Shown one piece after another: positions 7,133-14,268 of a stretch of 15,582 nucleotides of DNA. Origin of the DNA: Candidatus Helarchaeota archaeon (GTDB lineage: Archaea; Asgardarchaeota; Lokiarchaeia; Helarchaeales; HEL-GB-A); assembly GCA_016840125.1 (NCBI GenBank), contig JAEOSY010000302.1:1-15582 (forward strand). Direction: 5' to 3'. Position 1 is the first letter of the stretch. Each line of letters starts with the position of its first letter. The notes below the pieces were generated by a model. That model searched no databases. It was not told where the DNA came from and was given only the letters and a program-made list of their open reading frames with translations. The position numbers and the translations under genes were made by a program.

Positions 7133-7445
7133 GCTAATCCATCCAAAACGCCTTCATAATCAAACTGAGATTCTACGTGAAAAAATTGAAAATTATATTA
7201 TAAGGGTTTCCTTTTTTTGAAGAAAAAATTGTAGAGAGCGCCTTTTTCCGAAAAACACCATCTCCAAATAACATTCATTGGGGATCTATCTACCATGCTA
7301 GCTTTTCTGAGTAATTAGAACAATCCTAATAATTACAGAATTGAGGAATAATAGATTTTTATAATCATACTGGGATTTAGAATCAGATTAAAATTTCAGT
7401 AAATCGGTATCTAATAATTAATAACGGAATTTCAATGGAATTATC
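7133..7445. promoter_or_regulatory. 313-base divergent intergenic region before the radical SAM gene
   Basis: This gap contains TATA-like stretches for the zinc-ribbon gene (ttataatataa on the minus strand, near 7190-7201) and possibly for the radical SAM gene (gatttttata, about 7354-7363). GTAATTA (7311-7317) and TAATTAC (7330-7336) form a perfect inverted repeat with a 12-base spacer. I looked for a short precursor-peptide gene, as might accompany a peptide-modifying radical SAM enzyme, and found none; the only ATG-led frames are under ten codons. No RNA gene is recognisable. Confidence 0.4.
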
Positions 7446-8531
7446 ATGATTTTTAATGTTCAGCTTACATTACGGTGTAACTTGAATTGCAGTTATTGTC
7501 AGGCAACTGCGGAAAATAGTCCATTCCCCCCTAAAGTTAATTATCCAATTGAGATATTGAAAAATTTTATAGAGAAAGATCCTAATGCAACGATCGCGTT
7601 CTATGGGGGAGAACCGCTCCTTGAAATGCCTCTGATGTTCGAAATTATGGATTCTATCAGGGTGAAAAACTTTATTCTTCAGACGAATGGACTTTTTCTT
7701 CATAAAATACCCCCAGATTACGTTAATAGGTTTCATACAATACTACTTTCCATTGATGGACGTGAATCTATTACCGATTTGCACCGAGGGAAGGAAACAC
7801 ACAAAAAAGTTCTGCAAAATGCGAGATTGATCCGTAAAAACGGATTTACGGGTGAATTAATTGCCAGAATGACTGTTAGTCAAGAAATGGATCTTTATTC
7901 AGAAGTCACTTGGCTCCTTCAATTAAAAGATCCGAGATTTGATTCCGTTCATTGGCAACTTGACCTGATGTTCAATGATCGTGCATTATGGAATGATCTA
8001 GAGGGGTGGATTTCACACCAATATACTCCTCAAATATCTGCTTTAATTGAAGACTGGGTTCGTTACATGCAATCCAACAAGAAAGTGCTAAAAATTTATC
8101 CATTTCTCGGAATAATTGACCGATTGGTGTTCAAAAAATCCCAGAATTTGCATTGTGGTGCAGGATGGATCTGGCAAAATATCTGTACCGATGGGACAAT
8201 TGCAGCCTGTCCAGTGGGGGCGGATTTTATGCCGTTCCACATTGGTCATATATCGAAAACACATCCCCTTGATACTTTAAACGCATTACATTGCAGTGAT
8301 CCATGCCCATCCTGTGAAATTTTTGAGATATGTGGAGGCCGCTGTCTATATGCGAATATGTTCAAGCCATGGGGTGAGGATGGCTATGCACTCGTCTGTC
8401 AAACGATATACCATCTGGTTAAAGAGATTCGAAACATCCAGAATGAGATCCAAATGATGCTTGAATCAGGAAATCTGAGTGCTAAGGATTTTGATTATTT
8501 TAAATATAACTGCTGTGAAATAATTCCCTGA
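7446..8531 (+). CDS. Radical SAM protein with SPASM-type domain
   Basis: The 361-residue protein begins with the S-adenosylmethionine [4Fe-4S] motif CNLNCSYC (Cys11, 15, 18), followed by GGEP at 54-57 for SAM binding. The C-terminal third carries a SPASM-like auxiliary-cluster pattern: Cys237, 247, 255, then CPSCEIFEICGGRC (287, 290, 296, 300: C-x2-C-x5-C-x3-C) and Cys318. Such proteins are usually peptide- or protein-modifying enzymes (RiPP maturases, sulfatase-maturase-like). It resembles archaeal families annotated as putative peptide-modifying radical SAM enzymes of the AF1577 type, from memory only. The substrate is unknown and no precursor peptide is adjacent. The ATG at 7446 lies right before the Cys motif, as usual in the family. 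The gene stands alone, facing the synthase gene. Confidence 0.9.
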   Translation: MIFNVQLTLRCNLNCSYCQATAENSPFPPKVNYPIEILKNFIEKDPNATIAFYGGEPLLEMPLMFEIMDSIRVKNFILQTNGLFLHKIPPDYVNRFHTILLSIDGRESITDLHRGKETHKKVLQNARLIRKNGFTGELIARMTVSQEMDLYSEVTWLLQLKDPRFDSVHWQLDLMFNDRALWNDLEGWISHQYTPQISALIEDWVRYMQSNKKVLKIYPFLGIIDRLVFKKSQNLHCGAGWIWQNICTDGTIAACPVGADFMPFHIGHISKTHPLDTLNALHCSDPCPSCEIFEICGGRCLYANMFKPWGEDGYALVCQTIYHLVKEIRNIQNEIQMMLESGNLSAKDFDYFKYNCCEIIP

Positions 8532-8559
8532 AATATGCTTTAGAAAGTAATAATAGGTA

Positions 8560-9726
8560 TTATTTAAGGGCAAATCGGCGTAAAAGCTCATTAAATTCGT
8601 CTTCAGTTAGAGCAGAACGTCGTATACCAGTTCCAAAGAGATTATTCTGTAAATAATCCACGACTGCCTTTACTCGGGAATCAGATTCTTCGATGTTTGG
8701 AATATGCTCTGTAATTTTATGAAATATAACCTTTTTTCCACTATAGGGCCCAATCAATAAACGACGTTGGTTTCCAACAGTCGTGGGATCGATAAATTCA
8801 TAAGTTTCAGGGTGTTTGATGACGCCATCTGTGTGAATCCCGGATTGATGAGTGAATGAGTTAATTCCAACCAGCGCTTTATTGGTAGGGATCCGAATAT
8901 CCATGGCTTCACTGATGTATCGGCATGCCTCAGTTAGTAATTGCGGATCGAATCCACCTACTCCAAAATGATAGACGAGATTCATCATTACTTTCTCGGT
9001 TTCTGCGTTGCCTGATCGTTCTCCAATTCCCAACATTGTGGTACTGGCCCATTTAGCGCCATTTTGTAAAGCGATTAACGTATTAGTGACTGCATTACCT
9101 AAATCGTCATGACCATGAAACTCAATGTCGATACCGTACTGACTCAGATATCGAACTTTATCTGGGATACTTTTTACAATTTCAATATCTGGTGAAACAT
9201 GACTGGGTATTCCCACTCCTACGGTATCACAAACGCGATAAGTTTCAGCTTTCAGTTCCGCTAATTCTTTGACCAGACTCTTTTCGAATTCCCAATCAGC
9301 ACGCGTGCAATCTTCCCCATGTTGAAATACTCTGAGTCCGTGATCAATGGCATATTGAACGGCTGTTGTTATTCGTTTCTTAGCTTCATCTCGTGTAAGA
9401 TGAACCTTATGATCCAAGTGGATGTCGCTAATGGGGTGGCTAACTCCCACTTCTTTTACGCCATTCAAACGTAGAGCGTCATCAATATCATCTGTATTCG
9501 CCCGCACCCAAATCGCTACTCTACATTTTAAACCTGCATCAAGTACCAATTGGGCAGTTTTGCGATCTATATCGTACCATGTCCCAAAGATCTCCATGCG
9601 ACCGACACCGATGTCACTCAAGTAGTGTGCGATCTTTAAACGTTCACCTGGACTTGGGGCACGAATACCAGGCATTTGTACGCCATCTCGGAGCGTGGTA
9701 TCATCAATTCCTTTCGCAGCTAGCAT
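8560..9726 (-). CDS. 2-isopropylmalate/homocitrate/citramalate synthase-family acyltransferase
   Basis: The 388-residue protein is a HMGL-like TIM-barrel of the LeuA/NifV/citramalate synthase group, which condenses acetyl-CoA with a 2-oxo acid. Motifs: DDTTLRDGVQ at 8-17, with Arg13/Asp14 for catalysis and metal binding; the HGHDDLGNA metal-binding histidines at 204 and 206; GERSGN at 235-240; and SGIHTDG at 295-301 followed by KHPETYEFIDP, the accessory region shared by LeuA and NifV. The usual Glu of DGEQ is Val16. The length matches short forms that lack the LeuA regulatory domain, so leucine feedback control of the LeuA type is not expected. 2-Isopropylmalate, homocitrate, (R)-citramalate and Re-citrate synthase remain open; the HPETYE-type segment reminds me most of NifV/homocitrate synthases. 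It is a single gene, divergent from the flavoprotein. Confidence 0.85.
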   Translation of the reverse strand: MLAAKGIDDTTLRDGVQMPGIRAPSPGERLKIAHYLSDIGVGRMEIFGTWYDIDRKTAQLVLDAGLKCRVAIWVRANTDDIDDALRLNGVKEVGVSHPISDIHLDHKVHLTRDEAKKRITTAVQYAIDHGLRVFQHGEDCTRADWEFEKSLVKELAELKAETYRVCDTVGVGIPSHVSPDIEIVKSIPDKVRYLSQYGIDIEFHGHDDLGNAVTNTLIALQNGAKWASTTMLGIGERSGNAETEKVMMNLVYHFGVGGFDPQLLTEACRYISEAMDIRIPTNKALVGINSFTHQSGIHTDGVIKHPETYEFIDPTTVGNQRRLLIGPYSGKKVIFHKITEHIPNIEESDSRVKAVVDYLQNNLFGTGIRRSALTEDEFNELLRRFALK

Positions 9727-9779
9727 TTCAAATCATATCCATAAGACTATACATAAAAATGTTAAAAGATAGCTAAATG

Positions 9780-9867
9780 ATTTTATATTTTAACAGTTAT
9801 GAGGTAACATAGAACAAATAAATTTAAATTTTTAGTTAATATTCATTTTGAAAAATTTAACAAGGTG
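9780..9867. promoter_or_regulatory. Divergent promoters of the synthase and flavoprotein genes
   Basis: On the + strand, aaataaatttaaattttt (9816-9833) is a good TATA candidate about 45 bases before the flavoprotein ATG, and AAGGTG (9862-9867) is a strong ribosome binding site five bases before it. On the minus strand, ttaaaatataaaa (about 9782-9794) is a TATA candidate about 60 bases before the synthase start. Confidence 0.45.
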
Positions 9868-9872
9868 TTAAG

Positions 9873-10445
9873 ATGAAGGTTGTTGCATTTAACGGCAGCG
9901 CTAGGAAAAACGGTAATACAAAACAAGCTATTGATATGGTCTTTGCAGAACTAGAGAAAGAAGGCATTGAAACCGAACTCGTGCAGCTTGCAGGGATGAA
10001 AATTCAGCATTGCATCTCCTGTTACAGATGCGTTAAAGAACATGACAACAAGTGTCATGGGCGAGAGGACGATTTAAACGAAATAATCTCGAAAATTTTG
10101 GAAGCCGATGGTGTTATTTTAGGGTCGCCTACCTATTTTGCAAATATTTCCTCGAAAATGAAAGCGTTGATAGATCGTGCAGGTTTAGTCGCCAAAGTTA
10201 ATGGAGATTCGTTTACACGAAAAGTAGGGGCTGCGGTTGTTGCGGTCCGACGCCAAGGTGCCTGTTCAGTATTTTCAGGTTTGAACTACTTCTTCCTCAT
10301 AAATCAAATGATTGTCCCGGGTTCATCATATTGGAATCTCGGTATTGGATTAGCACCAGGAGATATTCAAAACGATGATGAAGGAAAGCAAACATTTGCA
10401 AATCTTGGAAAAAATATGGCGTGGCTCTTGAAAAAACTCGCCTAA
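9873..10445 (+). CDS. Iron-sulfur flavoprotein-like NADPH-dependent FMN reductase
   Basis: The 190-residue protein has a flavodoxin-like fold with the FMN phosphate loop NGSARKNGNT (7-16) and the SPTYFANIS loop near 104-112 that packs against the isoalloxazine ring. Between them, Cys47-x2-Cys50-x2-Cys53-x7-Cys61 forms the compact cysteine motif of the Isf family from methanogens, which binds a [4Fe-4S] cluster beside FMN; the Methanosarcina motif has nearly the same positions but a shorter last spacer. Electron transfer between ferredoxin and a small-molecule or oxidant acceptor is the likely role; the partner is unknown. The length is usual. AAGGTG lies five bases before the ATG. It converges on the RuBisCO cluster, only ten bases from the last gene there. 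Confidence 0.9.
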   Translation: MKVVAFNGSARKNGNTKQAIDMVFAELEKEGIETELVQLAGMKIQHCISCYRCVKEHDNKCHGREDDLNEIISKILEADGVILGSPTYFANISSKMKALIDRAGLVAKVNGDSFTRKVGAAVVAVRRQGACSVFSGLNYFFLINQMIVPGSSYWNLGIGLAPGDIQNDDEGKQTFANLGKNMAWLLKKLA

Positions 10446-10455
10446 CTCACTTTTT

Positions 10456-10752
10456 TTAGATATCCTCTTCTAATTTCACTTCTTTCCATGCTTCGGTCAA
10501 ATTTTGGATTGCATCTAAGAGTTTCGGGACATGATCGATGTTATTAATACGAAAACTTTTTGATTTTTGCCAATATCCTTCGCCAGTTTCTTTATTTTTT
10601 CGTTTTTGATACTTGTAAAAGGCTAAAAAAGTCGTTTCCTTCTCCGGATCTCTAAGGAGAGCCAATAAAGTCCACCAAGGACCCCTTCGCGTTACTGTTT
10701 TATAATCTAAGATTTCAAAGAACTGAATTGGAGGACCATCTTCTTCACTCAT
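10456..10752 (-). CDS. Small protein of unknown function, downstream of RuBisCO
   Basis: This 98-residue protein is not recognised. It has an N-terminal hydrophobic/aromatic segment (FFEILDYKTV, then RRGPWWTLLALL), a basic middle (YKYQKRKNKETGEGYWQKSKSF) and an amphipathic C-terminal helix ending in acidic residues. The pattern of strands, a basic strand pair, then a helix (VPKLLDAIQNLTEAW) recalls PC4-like single-stranded nucleic-acid-binding domains, but that is only a shape resemblance. No cysteines or obvious catalytic residues. The ATG at 10750-10752 has AAAGGTG six bases upstream; an in-frame GTG at 10761 is part of that site and less likely. It begins 31 bases after the RuBisCO stop and is probably co-transcribed with it. 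Confidence 0.75.
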   Translation of the reverse strand: MSEEDGPPIQFFEILDYKTVTRRGPWWTLLALLRDPEKETTFLAFYKYQKRKNKETGEGYWQKSKSFRINNIDHVPKLLDAIQNLTEAWKEVKLEEDI

Positions 10753-10783
10753 AACATTCACCTTTAACTAGAGAAAAATGGAT

Positions 10784-12064
10784 TCAGTCTTTTTTAGCGT
10801 ATTTATCCTTCCATTTTTCAAGCGCCATCGCGAGTTCGGGATGAGTTTTCGCATATTCCTGTGCAGGAATGCCTTGGAATGCAGCTTCCGCAGCCTGGAC
10901 CATGGCCGCGGCCCCAACTCGAGTTCCCTTTGGATGGCCATGGACGCCTCCACCAGCTTGCACAACTAAATCAGTCCCAAGATGTTTGACATTCGCGGCG
11001 ACAATGCCAGGGTGAACTCCACCCGAAGCAACAGGAAAAACCGGTTTAAGACCATGCCAGTCAGACCTAAGAAAATTGTTTAATTGTTGGATCTCGGGTA
11101 TATCTTTTGCTAATCCCATCTTCCCAGCAGCAGTGCCCGTATGAAGCTGGTCACCCCCAACAAGGCGGGTCATTTTAGCCAAAACCATCATCGAGATGCC
11201 GTGCAAGCCCTCAGTCATCGCTCCATGCATTGTTCTATGAATATGAATCGGCAATCTAATAGAATCTTGGGCCAGTATCTGAACTCCACCAAATCCGACA
11301 GTCAAGATATCAATCATGATACAGTTCGCGCCATTATCTTTCGCGAAATCTGCTAATTCAAGAAGTTTATCATTGGTTGCGGATATGTTAGTAGCATACA
11401 GTACGGTCTTCCCAGTTTCTTCTTTAACTAGATCCAGCTTCTCCATCACTTTCACGAGGCGTTCTTCAAAAGGGCAGAATTTTTGACTTGTGAGGGTTTC
11501 GTCGTCTTTGATTAAATCCAATCCACCTATTCCTGCTTCATATGCCACCTTAGCAGTATCAGTAGGGGTGAGACCTACTTTTGGTTTGATAATGGTACCG
11601 ACATGCGGGCGACGAATGGAGGTTGTTCCAACAAGTTTTCGAATTTCTTCAATCCCAAATTGAGGACCTGGGAAGACTTTTACATATTTCTTAGGGAATA
11701 GAACATCTTCTAACTTAACTCTATCAAGACCTGTGAGACCAAACAGGTTTCCTGCAACAATACTTAATAAGTTCGGAATCCCGCCTATTTCGGGGTCAAA
11801 AAGCTCCAAAGGAAAGGCAACTTTCACGATGCCTTCGTTTTTGTCAGAATATTTGAATGCTTTGGCTGCCAATCGCCGGACATAATCTAATTCGGTTGTA
11901 ATATCAGTCCAAGTACCGATAGATTCTTCTAACGCAATTTGTTCGGCTGCAAATTTCGTGGAAAATTTAGAAGATTTTACCGAATAGATTCCAATTAAAT
12001 TTTCATCAACATCAATATCTTCTTCTTTAGCAAAAAACAAATTTTCTCTGTTCTTTTGTGTCAA
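10784..12064 (-). CDS. rbcL: Form III ribulose-1,5-bisphosphate carboxylase/oxygenase (large subunit)
   Basis: RuBisCO carboxylates and cleaves ribulose-1,5-bisphosphate to two 3-phosphoglycerate. The 426-residue protein keeps all catalytic residues I could place (spinach numbers in brackets): Glu46 (60), Thr51-Trp52 (65-66), Asn106 (123), Lys160 in GTIIKPKVGL (175), carbamylated Lys186 with Asp188 and Glu189 in GGLDLIKDDE (201, 203, 204), His276-Arg277 (294-295), His308 (327), loop-6 Lys315 in GTAAGKMG (334), Ser347 (379) and the GGG phosphate site near 371. Length and GTIIKPK/GKMG signatures indicate archaeal form III; no small subunit is present. The neighbouring ribose-1,5-bisphosphate isomerase, 18 bases upstream, puts it in the AMP salvage pathway (III-b-like), not a Calvin cycle. 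The start is TTG with an AGGTG site; no better ATG lies nearby. Confidence 0.97.
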   Translation of the reverse strand: MTQKNRENLFFAKEEDIDVDENLIGIYSVKSSKFSTKFAAEQIALEESIGTWTDITTELDYVRRLAAKAFKYSDKNEGIVKVAFPLELFDPEIGGIPNLLSIVAGNLFGLTGLDRVKLEDVLFPKKYVKVFPGPQFGIEEIRKLVGTTSIRRPHVGTIIKPKVGLTPTDTAKVAYEAGIGGLDLIKDDETLTSQKFCPFEERLVKVMEKLDLVKEETGKTVLYATNISATNDKLLELADFAKDNGANCIMIDILTVGFGGVQILAQDSIRLPIHIHRTMHGAMTEGLHGISMMVLAKMTRLVGGDQLHTGTAAGKMGLAKDIPEIQQLNNFLRSDWHGLKPVFPVASGGVHPGIVAANVKHLGTDLVVQAGGGVHGHPKGTRVGAAAMVQAAEAAFQGIPAQEYAKTHPELAMALEKWKDKYAKKD

Positions 12065-12082
12065 TATTTTTACACCTATCGT

Positions 12083-13006
12083 CTAGATTTCATAATATTT
12101 CTCAAACATTAATCCGATTTGTTCCGGGGCAAAAATCCCGGCTTCCGTAATAAGTCCTGCAATATACTCTCGGGAAATTGTTTCAAACGCGGGATTCTCG
12201 AATTTAAGATTCCGAGGACGGTCTGCTTTTTTTGCCCAGATCTCTTCGGGATCACGCAATTCGATTTTAGTAAGATGTCCCACAACGGTTTCTGTATCAT
12301 ATTTTAGGAGGGGAGTTGCCACATAATAGGAAACATGAGACTCCGCTGCCGCAAGAGCTAATAGACGTGACCCGATCTTATTTAATACGGTTCCTTCGCT
12401 AGTGATGGCATCAGCGCCTGTAACGATCATATCTACCTCTTTGTTCTTCAAAACCCAGCGCATTGCCGAATCGACCACCATTGTGGTGGGGATACCTGCA
12501 TCTGTCAAAACTTGCGCCGTGATGTGCCCCTGCATTTTTGGTCTCGTTTCAGTGCAGATCACTTGAAAGTCCCGATTCTGAGTCTTCGCTTCTATTAAGA
12601 TTTGCTCAGCTGCAGAAGAATGGCAATGGGTCATGATTATCATACCATCCGCTATTCGTCTTGCGCCTATTTTCCCGATCTCGATTTTGGCATTTGAAAT
12701 TTGATCGATGTAATATTCTGCGGACTTTCTGATGAGATCTTTTAAAAAAGATTCATCATTAGTTTCTGATTTTTGTACTTTTTTGATAATTAATTTGAGA
12801 CAATTCCAAAGTGCAGGTTCCGTATCTCTCGCATTGAATAAGAGGTCTTTCGCTTTTTTCATAGCTGGTGTTAATTGCTTTTGGTTTGAAAATGAGATCG
12901 AATTTAAATAATCAGCGAACGCTTTCACTCCCGCTTTGGCCACGTTCGAGGCCCCTTGGATTTCGATTCGCTTGATTTTTCTCGCAATATCTTGTAATTC
13001 TTCCAT
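12083..13006 (-). CDS. Ribose-1,5-bisphosphate isomerase (e2b2 type)
   Basis: The 307-residue protein belongs to the eIF2B alpha/MtnA-like superfamily and matches archaeal ribose-1,5-bisphosphate isomerase (TIGR00511 type), which converts ribose-1,5-bisphosphate from AMP phosphorylase into ribulose-1,5-bisphosphate. The two catalytic residues of the Thermococcus enzyme appear as Cys128 in THCHSSA and Asp199 in GADAIT. The segment GTVLNKIGSRLLALAA (205-220) is also typical. The N-terminal helical domain (1-100) is complete. In Thermococcus the enzyme is activated by AMP; whether this holds here is unknown. Placement 18 bases before RuBisCO supports the assignment over translation-factor or methylthioribose-1-phosphate isomerase paralogues. 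The ATG is preceded by GAAGGGT. A promoter and palindrome lie just upstream. Confidence 0.93.
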   Translation of the reverse strand: MEELQDIARKIKRIEIQGASNVAKAGVKAFADYLNSISFSNQKQLTPAMKKAKDLLFNARDTEPALWNCLKLIIKKVQKSETNDESFLKDLIRKSAEYYIDQISNAKIEIGKIGARRIADGMIIMTHCHSSAAEQILIEAKTQNRDFQVICTETRPKMQGHITAQVLTDAGIPTTMVVDSAMRWVLKNKEVDMIVTGADAITSEGTVLNKIGSRLLALAAAESHVSYYVATPLLKYDTETVVGHLTKIELRDPEEIWAKKADRPRNLKFENPAFETISREYIAGLITEAGIFAPEQIGLMFEKYYEI

Positions 13007-13030
13007 ACTAACCCTTCATAAATTCAATTT

Positions 13031-13067
13031 CTAGTAGAAAATAGGTGTTCCTATTTAAAATAATGGG
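13031..13067 (-). promoter_or_regulatory. Promoter and operator-like palindrome before the isomerase-RuBisCO genes
   Basis: Read on the minus strand, a TATA-like ATTTTAAATA (about 13053-13062) overlaps a perfect inverted repeat, AAATAGG-AACA-CCTATTT (13039-13056). Transcription would start near 13030 and the ATG is at 13006. An 18-bp palindrome covering the TATA edge and the initiation zone is where an archaeal repressor would act. The regulator is not identified. Confidence 0.5.
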
Positions 13068-13101
13068 ATAACAAGAATAAAAAATATTATAAAACTGAAG
13101 T

Positions 13102-14244
13102 TCAATGAATCCGCTTGCTATTTGCTTTCTGTAAGATTCCTATTAGATTGTCTGCGGGAACGTCATTAGCGATTTTTTTCATAGTGATTGCGTTTTCTGG
13201 ACAGTGATGGGCACATATCCCACATCCAATACACCGATGCTCTTTGATTACGATGAAATCATCAGATAAATCCTCTTCATGCGGCCAGTGATGCCAAATG
13301 GCAGACATGGGGCAAATTTTTACACATTTCTCGCATTTCTTACAAGTGGCTACATCAATCTCCGGTCTGAAATTGCTGCGTGCGAAAGCATTTGGGTTGT
13401 TATGCTTAATCAAGGCAGCTAAAACGGAGCAATGACAAGAGCAACAGTTACAGATCATATTCGAGGTCTCTGAACTCGATCCATTTGTAATGGTATGAAC
13501 TAGGCCATGATCTTCCGCCTTTTTAATAAGCTCTAAAGCTTCTTCTTGAGTGATTTCGCGACCTCTGTTCAAGTTCTTCGCGAGATGGCTGCCCATATTG
13601 AGATAGATGCAGATATCCACAGGTTTCTCACACTCAGGTTTGCCTGCATATGCGTTATAAGTCCTACAGACGCAATTAACCACACGTATTTCTTTAGCTT
13701 GTTTGATATATGCCTTAACATCCTCGAATATCAAGATTTCTTGTTTAACTTCTATACCTTCATTTATTTCGACGTTTTTTGTCACTTTTTGATGAATACT
13801 TGAAGCAGGCATCGTACGGAGTGTTGGATAAGCAGAATTGCCCATTTCACCTGCAAGACTCTCATCTTCTATTTCCAACCATAATTTCGCCACTTTCTTT
13901 AAATTTTCCTCAGTATCTGATTTGGAGATAAAGTAAAAGTCCATAATGCCGGGAGCTGTAGGAAATAACGCATATTTCTTCCCATCTTTTGCTATGACTC
14001 CCCGCTCCGCCATTTTTTCACAGACTTCAACTACACGCTCAACCGGTATCCCCGTTAATTTTGCGATTTTCCGCGGTCCCTTTTGATCCAGTAAGGGTTC
14101 CTTGAACAGCGACATTATTTTGGCCTCCTCTTCCGTGGGCCAGAGTATTTTGAATAACTCGCGAATTTTTTTACTCTTGGGAAATTTAATCGGCCAGATT
14201 GAGTTCATATTGCGCCTAATTACATCATATAAATCTTCTGTCAC
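13102..14244 (-). CDS. Winged-helix/2x[4Fe-4S] ferredoxin fusion protein, copy 1
   Basis: This 380-residue protein has three parts. Residues about 35-105 look like a winged helix-turn-helix (EEEAKIMSLF, GPRKIAKLTGIPVERVVEVCEKM, then a KDGKKYALFP wing). Residues about 185-275 hold nine cysteines: CVC (191, 193), Cys205, Cys212 and CNCCSCHC (265-272), possibly a further metal or Fe-S site. Residues 300-352 are a bacterial-type 2x[4Fe-4S] ferredoxin: Cys301, 304, 307, 311 and Cys338, 341, 344, 348. It is cytoplasmic, with no signal or membrane segment. Function is unknown: electron carrier, redox-responsive regulator, or both. The start is GTG with TGAGGG about seven bases upstream, 24 bases after copy 2. 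It precedes the isomerase-RuBisCO genes by 95 bases. An HTH in an Fe-S protein can also be a structural module, so DNA binding is not certain. Confidence 0.85.
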   Translation of the reverse strand: MTEDLYDVIRRNMNSIWPIKFPKSKKIRELFKILWPTEEEAKIMSLFKEPLLDQKGPRKIAKLTGIPVERVVEVCEKMAERGVIAKDGKKYALFPTAPGIMDFYFISKSDTEENLKKVAKLWLEIEDESLAGEMGNSAYPTLRTMPASSIHQKVTKNVEINEGIEVKQEILIFEDVKAYIKQAKEIRVVNCVCRTYNAYAGKPECEKPVDICIYLNMGSHLAKNLNRGREITQEEALELIKKAEDHGLVHTITNGSSSETSNMICNCCSCHCSVLAALIKHNNPNAFARSNFRPEIDVATCKKCEKCVKICPMSAIWHHWPHEEDLSDDFIVIKEHRCIGCGICAHHCPENAITMKKIANDVPADNLIGILQKANSKRIH

Positions 14245-14268
14245 GACAAACCCTCACAAATGAAAAAG

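Noticed and set aside
7133..7445. Precursor peptide gene for the radical SAM enzyme
   Set aside because: All ATG-led frames in the gap are under ten codons, including a four-codon frame overlapping the radical SAM start.
11141..11356. Frame of 71 codons opposite RuBisCO
   Set aside because: Antisense shadow of a strongly conserved gene with no promoter or ribosome binding site.
12109..12300. Overlapping minus-strand frame inside the isomerase gene
   Set aside because: Same strand but a different frame from a complete, catalytically intact gene; no sign of a frameshift.
13546..13803. 85-codon + strand frame opposite the Fe-S protein
   Set aside because: Antisense shadow of a gene whose paralogue is conserved along the full length.
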